Shown one piece after another: positions 25,142 to 33,700 of a stretch of 34,559 nt of DNA. The notes beneath the pieces are model-generated. The model saw only the letters and a list, made by a program, of their open reading frames with translations. It was not told where the DNA came from and made no database searches. The position numbers and the translations under genes were made by a program. Source of the DNA: a virus. Numbering within the stretch: position 1 is the stretch's first letter; each line of letters opens with the position of its first letter. The stretch is from positions 1 through 34,559 of the IMG/VR virus record IMGVR_UViG_3300010412_000452; one strand, written 5' to 3'.

Positions 25142-25562
25142 AGAGCTGGGTCTCACAGTTGGCATGTGCTTCAAGGGAGCACTGGAACTGGTGGCTGGCA
25201 TCGATCAGGACGTGACGATCGAGGAGCTGGCATCCCAGGTTGGTGACGTGACCAAGGCCCTGGTCACCCGAGCAGTGGAGGTGCAGCAGTGGGCCGAGTC
25301 AGAGTACGCTTCGGTCCTGACCGAGAGGCCGAAGTCGAGGGGGAGCTCGAACGGGCGGAGCGGGTACTCCGGGAGGCAGGGCTCATCGAGGAGCAGCGGA
25401 CCCTTCGGGTCGTCCCGTCCCTCCGAGAAGCAGATCGGATTCGCAAGCCGTCTGCTGGAGGAAAGGGCACACGACTTCGGGGATGACATCGACGTGGCTT
25501 CCATGTCCAAGGCGGATGTGGGCAAGCTCATCGAGCATCTGCTGGCGCAGCCCGAACTGTAG
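25131..25562 (+). CDS. Protein with Ser/Arg-rich linker, probable DNA-metabolism accessory factor
   Basis: 143 residues. GTG 25131 follows an ideal GAAGGAGGTGGAGA binding site and overlaps the nuclease stop by 11 bases. Three parts: a helical N-terminal domain (about 5-60, VGMCFKGALELVAGI), a Ser/Gly/Arg-rich flexible linker (about 65-100), and a C-terminal helical motif starting EKQIGFASRLLEERA and ending ADVGKLIEHLLAQPEL. Similar EKQxxF...LxxER...KLIExLL tails occur at the ends of many phage DNA-metabolism proteins, from memory. The context (nuclease before, RecA-like ATPase after) supports a DNA-processing role; the exact function is unknown. Confidence 0.75.
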   Translation: MDSKELGLTVGMCFKGALELVAGIDQDVTIEELASQVGDVTKALVTRAVEVQQWAESEYASVLTERPKSRGSSNGRSGYSGRQGSSRSSGPFGSSRPSEKQIGFASRLLEERAHDFGDDIDVASMSKADVGKLIEHLLAQPEL

Positions 25563-26393
25563 ATGCATTCGCTGTGGCGAGCTTCGAGGTCACGGGGTCT
25601 GATCGGAACACCGATCAGTCTCCCCTGGCCACACATGGACAGGCTCGTCAACCTGCGTACCAAAGAGCTGGTCATCGTGGCGGGAGCACCGGGTGCAGGG
25701 AAGAGCGCACTGGCCATCGCACTGTCGATGGCAGTGGACTTCCCCGTGCTGTACATAGCGCAGGACTCCCCTGCCTCGGTTGCTTCCCGCATGATGGCGA
25801 ACGTGCTGAACCGTCCGGTTCGCACGGTACAGCGTGAGGTAGAGAGGAACCCCAAGGCCATCGAGATGGACATCAAGTCACGCATCCCATCCACCAAGCT
25901 GGTGCTTGCCACTGGCCCACACACCGTGGACATGGTGCGTGACGAGATCCTTGCGATGCGTGAGTGGCTGGGCATCAGCCCGCCGATGGTTGTCATCGAC
26001 AACCTGATCGACATGAAGAGTGAGAAGGGATCCTCCGCAGAGAACATCTTCTATTCGGATGTTCTCCTCAGCCTCAAGCAGGTTGCCATTGAGCTGGATA
26101 CCTGCATCGTCGTGCTGCACCACGTTGTGCGTGGTGACTTCTCTCACGACAGCAGCATGGGACGCAAGCGCTTGCGCCTGCGTGACCTGCTGTTCGCCGG
26201 GGAGAGGGAGGCACGGCATGTGTGGGGCGTGTGGAACGACGGGGACATGGGCCTGTTCCTGTCCGTGCTGAAGCAACAGGATGGCCCGGCCGACCCCTAC
26301 GGCACACTGAGTGTGCGGTTCCGGTGGGACACCAGCACCTTCAGGATGACTGAAGATGTGCTTGAGAGAGGAGACATAGGTGGCGAAGAGTAA
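25563..26393 (+). CDS. RecA/DnaB-fold ATPase, probable replicative helicase
   Basis: 276 residues. ATG 25563 directly follows the upstream TAG; there is no clear binding site, but the N-terminus (GLIGTPISLPWPHMDRLVNL) matches what precedes the ATP site in DnaB-type helicases, so I keep it. Walker A is GAPGAGKS (41-48) and Walker B MVVIDN (142-147); a conserved IVVLHHVVRG (182-191) follows, then a basic segment (GRKRLRLRDLL) and GEREARHVWGVWND. It lacks the DnaB N-terminal domain, which is common for phage helicases. It should form a hexamer on single-stranded DNA at the fork, with the primase genes that follow. A recombination ATPase is the alternative. Confidence 0.88.
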   Translation: MHSLWRASRSRGLIGTPISLPWPHMDRLVNLRTKELVIVAGAPGAGKSALAIALSMAVDFPVLYIAQDSPASVASRMMANVLNRPVRTVQREVERNPKAIEMDIKSRIPSTKLVLATGPHTVDMVRDEILAMREWLGISPPMVVIDNLIDMKSEKGSSAENIFYSDVLLSLKQVAIELDTCIVVLHHVVRGDFSHDSSMGRKRLRLRDLLFAGEREARHVWGVWNDGDMGLFLSVLKQQDGPADPYGTLSVRFRWDTSTFRMTEDVLERGDIGGEE

Positions 26394-26775
26394 GTGGATC
26401 ACCAACAAGAAAGAGCTGCGGGGCAGGCCGAACAAGTTCGACCCGGGCGACGTGGTCGAAGTGAACGGCAGGCTCCATGCCGTAGTGGATTGGAAGTCGA
26501 AGGAGAGCAACAGCTACTACGCCTGCGTTCCCATCAACGAGATCACCCAGGCAGACAAGGCTGCGGCCAGGTGGTACATGTCCACCGATGTGCACACTGC
26601 CGTCACCAAGACGGGAAGACGTACGGCACCCACGGTGTTGAGGAGATACCGGCGCTGGCGACGGTTCGATCCAGAGGGGAAGGGATGCGGCTGCATGTGC
26701 TGCACTCACATCCCCCTCGCACCGAGTGAGGTCAACCTCGACGGGACCTTTGCGTGGGAAGGAGATGAAGAATGA
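26380..26775 (+). CDS. Small basic protein with a C-terminal cysteine cluster
   Basis: 131 residues from GTG 26380, overlapping the helicase stop by 14 bases, with GAGAGGAG upstream. The first 60 residues look like a small beta-barrel (FDPGDVVEVNGRLHAVVDW). A very basic stretch follows (LRRYRRWRRFD), then GCGCMCC (about 106-112), which could bind a metal with nearby His. Basic plus metal-binding features suggest nucleic-acid contact. Family not recognised. Confidence 0.75.
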   Translation: MAKSKWITNKKELRGRPNKFDPGDVVEVNGRLHAVVDWKSKESNSYYACVPINEITQADKAAARWYMSTDVHTAVTKTGRRTAPTVLRRYRRWRRFDPEGKGCGCMCCTHIPLAPSEVNLDGTFAWEGDEE

Positions 26776-27032
26776 ACTTCTACAGGGGCAACGTCACTGT
26801 CACCACACACCATGAGGATGGCGTGTGGGCAGGCGACATCGAGTCTGCCAAGGGGAAGATCATCAGCGCCTGGAAGGAAGAGTACGGCAAGTGCCTTGAG
26901 GAGTGGGGCTACGACCCGAGCGACGGGATCATCCATGTGCGCATCGATACCCTGACGCAAGAGGATCCGTACCTCGACTCCATCTTGGTAGAGGAGCATG
27001 AGGACGAGGATGTCGGTGGTGTTGTTTTCTAA
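26772..27032 (+). CDS. Small acidic protein of unknown function
   Basis: 86 residues, ATGA junction with the upstream gene. It looks like a compact alpha/beta fold (NFYRGNVTVTTHHEDG at the start, KIISAWKEEYGKCLEEW in the middle), ending in an acidic run (EEHEDEDVGG). It overlaps the primase zinc-finger gene. Function unknown. Confidence 0.75.
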   Translation: MNFYRGNVTVTTHHEDGVWAGDIESAKGKIISAWKEEYGKCLEEWGYDPSDGIIHVRIDTLTQEDPYLDSILVEEHEDEDVGGVVF

Positions 27033-27315
27033 TCCGCAGGGAGCACTGCGCCATGTGCTGGATGCGGGGGCTGTCCACTATCGGGACATAGCCGGATGGC
27101 AGTCGATCAGATGCGTGAACCGTGAAGCCCATTCGCACGGTGACCGCACCCCCTCCGCCTCCGTCAACCTGGGCATGGGCAGGTACAACTGCCATGCGTG
27201 CGGGCTGCACGGTGACGGGTATGACGTAGCGATGGCGGTGCACGGGCTGAGCGCCATCGATCTGGACAAGGGGATGGGCAACGGCAAGAGAGAGGAACCC
27301 ACATGGATTCTCTGA
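27010..27315 (+). CDS. CHC2 zinc-finger protein, primase DNA-binding half
   Basis: 101 residues from ATG 27010, chosen for its GAGGA upstream; ATG 26998 is also in frame but its AGGAG lies too close. The core is CVNREAHSHGDRTPSASV followed by YNCHACGLHGDGYDV: a Cys-His-Cys-Cys zinc site of the DnaG N-terminal (CHC2) type, with the conserved TPS and G-D motifs. In DnaG this ribbon reads the template. Here it stands as its own protein, while the catalytic Toprim domain is encoded separately at 27547, so primase is split. The gene ends 13 bases inside the WhiB gene. Confidence 0.88.
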   Translation: MSVVLFSNPQGALRHVLDAGAVHYRDIAGWQSIRCVNREAHSHGDRTPSASVNLGMGRYNCHACGLHGDGYDVAMAVHGLSAIDLDKGMGNGKREEPTWIL

Positions 27316-27689
27316 TCCCACGCCCCAGGCCACGGATCAACCAATCGGATGAGTTCTTCGTGGATGCAGCGTGCAATCCGAAGAACAACGACATGACGAC
27401 AGAGGAACTGTGGACGTACTTCTTCCCACAGGAAGAGAAGGACCGACACCTGTACCGCAAGGCATTGGAGATCTGCGCTGAGTGCCCGGTCATCCAGGAC
27501 TGCTTAGAGTACAGCTACTATCTGAACCTGGAGAAAGGAGTGTTCGGTGGTCAGACTTCAAAGCGTCGAGTCCAGTTCATCTTCCCCGCATGGGACAGGG
27601 CTGGATTCAGCAGCCAGCGAGTTCTTGTCGAGCAGGGGTATCACGACCAAGCTCGCAGAAAGATTCTCCCTGAGCGTCTGCCCCGATGA
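27303..27689 (+). CDS. WhiB-family iron-sulfur transcription regulator
   Basis: 128 residues, ATG 27303 with GAGAGGAA upstream. Four conserved cysteines, C24, C58, C61 and C67 (the last three as CAECPVIQDC), bind a 4Fe-4S cluster; GVFGG (79-83) is the WhiB turn that contacts the sigma factor, followed by SKRR. WhiB proteins occur only in Actinobacteria and their phages, which fixes the host group. They bind the principal sigma factor and redirect transcription; phage copies can act on host genes, for example in superinfection control. Unusually, residues about 83-128 are read in a second frame across the first 143 bases of the Toprim gene. The basic tail (ARRKILPERLPR) may contact DNA. Confidence 0.92.
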   Translation: MDSLIPRPRPRINQSDEFFVDAACNPKNNDMTTEELWTYFFPQEEKDRHLYRKALEICAECPVIQDCLEYSYYLNLEKGVFGGQTSKRRVQFIFPAWDRAGFSSQRVLVEQGYHDQARRKILPERLPR

Positions 27690-28173
27690 CGGGCCCCGGC
27701 CCGGGTGGCTGGAGATCCCATACCTGAACGTGTTCGGTAGCTGGGGTAGCAGATACCGCAACCTGCGTCCCGACTCGAAGAAGGACAGATACTGGAACCC
27801 GAGCGGCCAGGAGGTGCACCTCTACAACCCGCTGCACCATGGCCCACAGTCCGAAGTCATCGTGCTGTGTGAGGGTGAGTTCGACACGATGATCATGAAC
27901 TCACTGGGCTACCCGGCCGTTGGTGTGCCAGGTGTGGGGTCGGGCGCTTCGCTCAGGCGTGAGTGGATGCTGTTGTTCAAAGACGCACACATCATCATCG
28001 CATTCGATGGCGATGATCCCGGCCGCACTGCGGCGGAGAAGCTGAAGATGTACCTCGATTCGGAGGGCGTGAAGGCAGACATCCTGCACGTACCGGATAC
28101 ATTCGACATCAACGACTGGTATCTTGAGGATCCTGATGCGCTCAACGCAGCGATGGCCGAGCTTCTCGCATGA
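27547..28173 (+). CDS. Toprim-domain primase catalytic protein
   Basis: 208 residues from GTG 27547, which has AAAGGAG 6 nt upstream. ASEFLSSRGITTKLAERF (about 23-40) and LEIPYLNVFG match the segment before Toprim in DnaG. Toprim motifs: IVLCEGEFD with catalytic E109, and AFDGDDPGR with D154, D156 and D157. It makes RNA primers together with the separate CHC2 protein encoded 230 bases upstream. There is no helicase-interacting C-terminal domain. The first 15 residues (SSSSSP) look unconstrained, consistent with their lying over the end of the WhiB gene. Confidence 0.9.
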   Translation: MVRLQSVESSSSSPHGTGLDSAASEFLSSRGITTKLAERFSLSVCPDDGPRPGWLEIPYLNVFGSWGSRYRNLRPDSKKDRYWNPSGQEVHLYNPLHHGPQSEVIVLCEGEFDTMIMNSLGYPAVGVPGVGSGASLRREWMLLFKDAHIIIAFDGDDPGRTAAEKLKMYLDSEGVKADILHVPDTFDINDWYLEDPDALNAAMAELLA

Positions 28174-28535
28174 GCAACACGGACCAGGGGACGAGGTGGG
28201 AGAAGTTCCTCAAAGACCTGGGGCTGCGGAACAAGATCAGCGCCGACCGACACCCGAAGCGGGGACAGAAGGGGGAGGCCGACGTATGGTGGCAGCGGGG
28301 GAACGGAGCCAAGGTGATCCCCGCCGTAGGTTGGAAGAGGCTTACCGGCAAGAAGTCGGAGGGCCGGAGATCCCCTCTCGGCGCTAGGGACATGATCGTT
28401 CTCAGCCCCGAGGACTTCGCATGGCTGGTATCCCAGGCGTACAACGTGCGCATCGAGATACAGGCCAAGGCATGTGCCGCACTGTCCGTGTCGCAGACAC
28501 TGAAGGAGATCACAGAATGGACACACAACAGATGA
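28170..28535 (+). CDS. Small nuclease- or resolvase-like protein, low confidence
   Basis: 121 residues, ATGA junction with the Toprim gene. The N-terminus GTRWEKFLKDLGL and the following RGQKGEADVWW resemble the opening of small phage Holliday-junction resolvases (G-x-x-WE, then a G-D pair), but the expected E-x-K strand is replaced by AVGWKRLTGKK, so the catalytic site looks altered. A basic patch (KKSEGRRSPLGARD) and a helical C-terminus follow. Either a degenerate resolvase-like fold kept for DNA binding or an unrelated family. Context (directly after primase) suits a DNA role. Confidence 0.7.
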   Translation: MSNTDQGTRWEKFLKDLGLRNKISADRHPKRGQKGEADVWWQRGNGAKVIPAVGWKRLTGKKSEGRRSPLGARDMIVLSPEDFAWLVSQAYNVRIEIQAKACAALSVSQTLKEITEWTHNR

Positions 28536-28786
28536 GTGAGCGGCGGTGGGAGGAACTGCTGTGGTGCGATGAGTGCGGTTACCACCACGACTCGGACGAG
28601 GGTATTCCAATGACCGACGCCGAGGTGCTGGCCGAGATGGGCGGGGAGCGGATGTGGGCCTGTGCCTGGTGGGACGACTCGGTGTGGAGCGATACCAAGT
28701 GCAACCCCCACAACCCAAGGGCGGGTAAGGGTTGTTCGGATCGTTGCGGTTGGGTGTGGGTCGTGAAGGAGGCCGACGATGAGTGA
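28517..28786 (+). CDS. Small Trp/Cys-rich protein, probable zinc binding
   Basis: 89 residues from ATG 28517 with GAAGGAG 8 nt upstream; it overlaps the preceding gene by 19 bases. CDECGYHH near residue 17, C49 in MWACAWW, and a C-terminal group (TKCNPHNP, GCSDRCGW) give enough Cys and His for one or two zinc sites. It is rich in Trp. Family unknown. It overlaps the next gene by 8 bases. Confidence 0.72.
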   Translation: MDTQQMSERRWEELLWCDECGYHHDSDEGIPMTDAEVLAEMGGERMWACAWWDDSVWSDTKCNPHNPRAGKGCSDRCGWVWVVKEADDE

Positions 28787-29135
28787 GCGATACACGGTTG
28801 AGAACCTGAACCCCCGGAGCAAGCCAGTCCAGTCACTGGTGTCTGCGTGCAAGAGGGCACTGGCTCTGCGCTCTCTACTCAATGACCTCAATGTGTACAT
28901 GTCGGTCGAAGAGATCAAGTCTGCACCACCATGGGCATGGGGTGCGCTGGATGGCAGGAGCCTGGTCGTCCGGACCAAGGAGATATGGGGCGAGAAGTAT
29001 CGGGAATGCCCCGACCTCAGGCCCGACAACTGGGTGTATCTGGTGGATCAGTGGGACAACGGATCACTGGATAGACAGATCCGTGACCTGGCTGCTAACC
29101 TACCGGAGACCGCACGCAACAAGCTGGACATCTAG
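28779..29135 (+). CDS. Small protein of unknown function
   Basis: 118 residues, ATG 28779 overlapping the upstream stop. Mixed alpha/beta sequence with a helix LVSACKRALALRSLLND (about 20-36) and APPWAWGALDGRSLVV in the middle; the C-terminus is helical and acidic. No motif recognised. Last gene of the replication operon before the candidate promoter and leader at 29.17 kb. Confidence 0.75.
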   Translation: MSERYTVENLNPRSKPVQSLVSACKRALALRSLLNDLNVYMSVEEIKSAPPWAWGALDGRSLVVRTKEIWGEKYRECPDLRPDNWVYLVDQWDNGSLDRQIRDLAANLPETARNKLDI

Positions 29136-29170
29136 ATTTGGGTGGGGAAGCTCCCGTAAAAGAAGCGGGG

Positions 29171-29176
29171 TATAGT
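29171..29176 (+). promoter_or_regulatory. Candidate -10 box (TATAGT) before the exonuclease gene
   Basis: TATAGT differs from the consensus -10 by one base. No good -35 is found 16-18 bases upstream, so it may be a weak or activator-dependent promoter. Transcription from here would produce the folded leader that follows. Confidence 0.4.
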
Positions 29177-29189
29177 GGTCCCCCGTGTA

Positions 29190-29229
29190 ACGGGTGGAGA
29201 GGGTCTCCTTTCCCCTCTGAGAAACCCGT
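29190..29229 (+). other. Nested hairpin in the exonuclease leader
   Basis: Outer stem ACGGGT (29190-29195) with ACCCGT (29224-29229); inner stem AGAGGG (29198-29203) with CCCTCT (29213-29218); apical loop of 9 bases. It ends 23 bases before the ribosome binding site AAGGAG (29252-29257). There is no T-tract, so it is not a standard terminator; mRNA stabilisation or translation control is possible. Confidence 0.5.
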
Positions 29230-29262
29230 CGGGAGCGGCCCCACCCCCCTCAAGGAGAATGC

Positions 29263-30018
29263 ATGAGCGGGGTCAAGGTTCTCTTCTTCGACGTAGAGAC
29301 CACACCAAGACGGTCCTACATCTGGCACCCCAAGCAGGGATGGATCCCTCACCAGATGCTACAAGGCGAGAGCGCTCTCCTGTCATGGGCTGCGAAGTGG
29401 CGAGGCCAGAAGCGTGTCATGTCCGATGTGCTCACCATCGAAGAGGCACAGAAGCAGGACGACCACCGCATCATCCAATCGCTGGCAGATCTGGTACGCG
29501 AAGCTGACATCGTCATCGCCCACAACGTGGACAAGTTCGACATCAGGGTTCTCAACGGCAGGGTCGTCCTTGCCCAGACCGAACCCATCGGGAAGGTACA
29601 GACCATCGACACACTCAAGCTGAGTCAGAAGCACTTCGGCTTCGCCTACCACAAGCTGGACTATCTGGCCAAGATCTTCTTCGACGAACACAAGATCAAG
29701 ACGGAGTTCGATTGGTGGGCCAAGTGCATGGAGGGGGACGAGGCTTCACTGCGCAAGATGGTGAGGTACAACCGCAAGGACGTAGTCCTACTGGAGAGAG
29801 TGTTCGAGCACATCCTTCCCTACGTGACGGGCACGCCCAGGTTGTGGGACCCGGACAACAAGTGGCAGTGCGGGAACTGTGGGCACGAAGTGTTCCAACG
29901 TCGTGGATACCACCGCACCAAGGCAGCCACCTACGCCAAGGTGCAATGTCAGGGATGCTTCCGCTACAGTAGGCGACGTACCGCCGAGTCCAACGCAGGA
30001 GAGTACAGGCTTCTATGA
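29263..30018 (+). CDS. DEDDy-type 3'-5' exonuclease with C-terminal zinc ribbon
   Basis: 251 residues from ATG 29263; AAGGAG lies 5 nt upstream (an out-of-frame ATG at 29259 is nearby). RNase H-like exonuclease motifs: FFDVETTP (D10, E12), IAHNVDKFD (D90 or D93) and YNRKDVVLLE (Y169, D173), the YxxxD that defines DEDDy enzymes. After residue 195 a zinc ribbon is added: CGNC (203-206) and CQGC (229-232). Related proteins are common in actinophages and are predicted to trim single-stranded DNA or RNA. With no DNA polymerase in view it could be a stand-alone proofreading or processing nuclease. Two small genes follow with 4-base overlaps. Confidence 0.9.
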   Translation: MSGVKVLFFDVETTPRRSYIWHPKQGWIPHQMLQGESALLSWAAKWRGQKRVMSDVLTIEEAQKQDDHRIIQSLADLVREADIVIAHNVDKFDIRVLNGRVVLAQTEPIGKVQTIDTLKLSQKHFGFAYHKLDYLAKIFFDEHKIKTEFDWWAKCMEGDEASLRKMVRYNRKDVVLLERVFEHILPYVTGTPRLWDPDNKWQCGNCGHEVFQRRGYHRTKAATYAKVQCQGCFRYSRRRTAESNAGEYRLL

Positions 30019-30212
30019 ACAACAACAGTCCCGTTCGCAAGGTGCTCGTACCCTGGCTGGTTCGTGGGCCCGACGATCCTCGGGGCAGGGCGGGCGTCAT
30101 CCAGACGGTGGTCTATGCCCTGTCTGAGCAAGAAGCACGAGAGACAGGAGCCAGCATGTTGGGTGTCCCCGCACACATCCTCTCCGTCACCCAGGCCCCG
30201 GGGTTGAAGTGA
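30015..30212 (+). CDS. Small protein of unknown function
   Basis: 65 residues, ATGA junction with the exonuclease gene. Beta-alpha-beta type sequence (RKVLVPWLVRG, QTVVYALSEQEARETGASMLG, HILSVTQAP). No family recognised. Its stop overlaps the GTG of the next gene (GTGA). Confidence 0.7.
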   Translation: MNNNSPVRKVLVPWLVRGPDDPRGRAGVIQTVVYALSEQEARETGASMLGVPAHILSVTQAPGLK

Positions 30213-30481
30213 CTGATTGGGAAGGCATGAGCCTCGACGAGATCGGGGAGAAGGTCGAGTCGGTTCTCCGTGAGTGGGAGAGCTACGTCACAGAGCACAA
30301 GGACGACCCCCTCGTCCGTGATGTGCACAAGCTGATACAGTGGAACGGGACCTATACTGTCCTGCTGGAGGAAATGCTACGTGAGTCGCAGCAGTCGAAT
30401 CTTGAGCTTCGTGAGAAGCTGGCAGAGACAGAGAGAAATCGCAAGAGGCTCTATGTTGCTAGAGGAGGAACTGATGTCTGA
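30209..30481 (+). CDS. Small coiled-coil protein
   Basis: 90 residues from GTG 30209 (GTGA junction). Strongly charged and helical; residues about 52-82 (LLEEMLRESQQSNLELREKL) carry a heptad-like pattern typical of a coiled coil. Function unknown. It overlaps the next gene by 8 bases, and the two may interact since both are coiled-coil-like. Confidence 0.72.
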   Translation: MTDWEGMSLDEIGEKVESVLREWESYVTEHKDDPLVRDVHKLIQWNGTYTVLLEEMLRESQQSNLELREKLAETERNRKRLYVARGGTDV

Positions 30482-30701
30482 CACAGTTGAGACCCTGCGT
30501 GAAGTGATCCTTGAGAACGAGCAGCTGCGTGGCAGCAACGCCACCCTGGGCCAGCTGCTGGCCGGGCTGCTCGCTCACGTTGGTGACCAGCAGATCCCCC
30601 GTAAGGTGGTCGAGGGGACCAACGGCCTGGTGAGCTTCGAGGTGAACGAAGAGTACATCTCGATCTCGCTCAGTAGTTCCCCGACCGAGCCCACTCCCTG
30701 A
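30474..30701 (+). CDS. Small protein with N-terminal coiled coil, last rightward gene
   Basis: 75 residues from ATG 30474, chosen for its GGAGGA binding site; an upstream in-frame ATG at 30381 would overlap the previous gene by 100 bases and is unlikely. VETLREVILENEQLRGSN (residues 4-21) looks like a short coiled coil; the second half is beta-like (VSFEVNEEYISISLS). It ends 32 bases inside the convergent tail-fibre gene. Confidence 0.72.
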   Translation: MSDTVETLREVILENEQLRGSNATLGQLLAGLLAHVGDQQIPRKVVEGTNGLVSFEVNEEYISISLSSSPTEPTP

Positions 30702-33700
30702 AGGCTTCGAGGAACCCATTACTCACCGTACCTGCCAGCTCATTCACGGCACCCAGTACCTCTGTTCTGGTTGCGCCCATAGCCTGGAGCGCCCCCACCG
30801 GATCAAGATCGGTGCCGCTCAGGGCACGCAGGGCACCAGCGAAGTCCTTGGGGGTGACATGACCACGAGCCTCAAGCATGGCAGCGAGGATGGCGAGGAT
30901 GTCCTTAAGCTCCACCTCGACCTGGCCCTCGACGAAGACAGCCCATGACACCAATGCCCGCCTATTCGTCTGGCCGTCGGGTACCTCAAACTCTGACCAT
31001 GAGACTTGCGCTCGTCTGGGCGCGGTTGGCACCTCGTACTCGGACCATGAGAGCTGTGCTCGACGGGGTCCGTCATCTGTCTCTAGTTCTGCGAAGCTCA
31101 CCTGTGAGCGTCTGGGAGCTGTTGGTACCTCCAGCTCCGACCAGGAGATGGCAGCACGACGAGCGGCGTCGGGCACTTCGTACTCAGCGAAGGAGATCGT
31201 TCCTCTACGCGCTGCTGTCGGAATCTCAAGCTCGGCCCACGCTACCTGTGCCCTACGAGGTGGAATGTCCGGAGTCTCCACCTCAGTAAAGCTGACCTGC
31301 GCCCTGCGTGGTGCGTCCCCCACCTCCATCTCGGTGAACGAAACCTGCCCCCGTCTCGGTGGATCGCCCGTCTCGAACTCTGCGAAGGTGATCTGACCAC
31401 GACGCGGTGCATCCCCCGTCTCCAACTCAGCCCATGCAACCTGGCCTCGCCTCTCTCCCAGGGATGGTACCTCGAACTCCGCCCACGCCACAGCACCACG
31501 GCGTGGTGCGTCACCCGTCTCAAGTTCGGTGAAGCTGACCTGACCTCGACGTGGGGCAGTGGGCACCTCCGTCTCGGCAAAGCTGATGAGTGCGCGGCGT
31601 GGTGCGTCCTGGAACTCCACCTCTGCCCACGCCACCTGAGCGCGCCTACCACCGTCGGTGGTCTCAAGCTCACTGAATGACACCTGTGCCCGACGGGGTG
31701 GGTTGTCCGTCTCGAAGACGGCCCAGCTCACCTGTCCCCTACGCCCACCGTCACCTGTCTCCAGCTCAGCCCAGCTGACCTGAGATCTGCGTGCCCCATT
31801 GGGTACCTCCATCTCAGCCCATGCAATCTGCCCACGCCTGGGTGGATCTGCTACTTCCAGCTCTGCGAATGACACCTGTCCCCTGCGTGGTGCGGTAGGC
31901 ACTTCGAGTTCGGCAAAGGACACCTGGCTCCTGCGGGGAGCGGTGGGGAACTCTATCTCTGCCCATGACACCTGGCCTCGCCTGCCAGCATTGCCTGTTT
32001 CTAGCTCCGCAAACGAAACCTGGGATCTGCGAGGGGCGGAGGGAACCTCGAACTCAGCAAAGCTGACGCGTGATCTTCGATCCGTGCTGCCCAACGTCCA
32101 GGTGGCACCCGCAGCGGCGGTCCACACCTTGCCCGTCGTGTCGCCGTCGCCGGTGAGCCACATGACGGCGGCGTCCCACACCTGGCGGTACCGCCAGTTG
32201 AAGTTGGTGTACGCACCGTCGAGGCCCTGGAACAGAACCCGCTTGTTCTCGGCGGTGTCCGACGCCTGGAGGGTGGCACCCGAGTTGTAGGCGACGACGA
32301 TCCTGTTGGATGTACCGCCCGCCGAGATGACCACATTCGCACCCGACGGCAGGTTGCCGTCCGCCGTGTAGCGGTAGTCGGTCCCCGAGTCGTACATGGT
32401 CAGACCCGTCCCCGAGAGCATGGCCGCTATCGGGTGGGTCGAGTCGGTGACATCGAAGGTGCTGCCCGTCCCCGTCGCCCCGCCTGCGCTGGTCAGGTTG
32501 TGGTCATCCCAGGCGGCGTGTTCATGGTGAAGGACGGGCGACGCCGAGTCCTTGTACTTGGTGGTGAGGACGGTGGAGGTACACGACTCGGCAATGACGA
32601 CCAGGTCGTAGCCGATACCTTGAAGCGGCGGAGCGGTAGAGGTGAAAGCGTTGATCGTTGCCCCGCTCGTAGCGAAGGCGTCCTCCTGCCGGGTCCAAGT
32701 GCCGCTGGCAGCGGTGAAGTAGTTGGCTTGGGGGGCGGAGGCGTCGATCCCTACGAAGGCGATTGCCAGAGTTGGTTCGACGCCTCCCGTGGACAAGTCA
32801 AGAGGGATGGGGGACACCGTGTCGGGCGCGCCAGAGTTGTGGGCGATGAAGGTGCCACCCCTGACGGCGATGATCGCCCCCGCCTGCTGGTTGGAGGTGG
32901 ACGACTGCCAGGTGTACGAGGCAGGTTCAGACGCTGTTGCCGTCTTCTTCCACGAATGCCAGTTGCCGCCGCCGCCGTCGGAGGTGATCGACTGGACCAC
33001 TGACCACCCTGTCGGGGGTGTGACGGTCGGGGCCACGCCGTCCTCGGTGATGATCTGTGCGTACAGGACATCGCCCTCTTGCACACCCGTTGGCTTGTCG
33101 ATAGTGAGGTCGGTGCTGGCAGTCTCAATGGCATTGGATGTCGAATCGACCACAGAGGCCGCACCCGACCATGCAGCAACCGTGACGCCGCCAACTGTTG
33201 CTCCTAATGCGCCGAGCCACCTAGTCGCAACACCTTCCACCGCCTCGTCAGAGATGTAGGTGACCGTGTATCCGTGGTCTTCCAGCCAGCCCTTCAGGAT
33301 GGCGTCGCCCGCCGTCGGGGTGGTGGAATCCGCCACGACGAGGAGGGCGGTGGACGAGGCAGCGCCCTGGTTGTCGGCGGTGAAGTTGGCGTTAGCGACA
33401 ACCGTGCCGCCGATGCCGTTCCGCAGCTGCATCTTGTAGATGCGCCCGTCGAGGGCTTCGGATGGTTCGTCGTCCCGGTTGCCGACGGAGAGGGCGGCGG
33501 TGCCGTCGTTGATGGTGGTGGCTGCCGCACCCGTGACCGATGTCCCGTGCTGGGTCCATGACACCGATGCGGGGTCGGTCGTAACGGGGTCGTCCGAGTA
33601 GTAGAAGGTGACCTCGTAGACGGACGACCCGTTGGAAACGTCGAGGGTGGCCCGATACCAGCGACCGGCCGACTGGGCGAGGCCGGTGCTGGAGGTGGCG

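Noticed and set aside
30925-32079. CRISPR array
   Set aside because: The 48-bp period is a translated protein repeat with drifting sequence throughout, with no constant repeat/variable spacer alternation.
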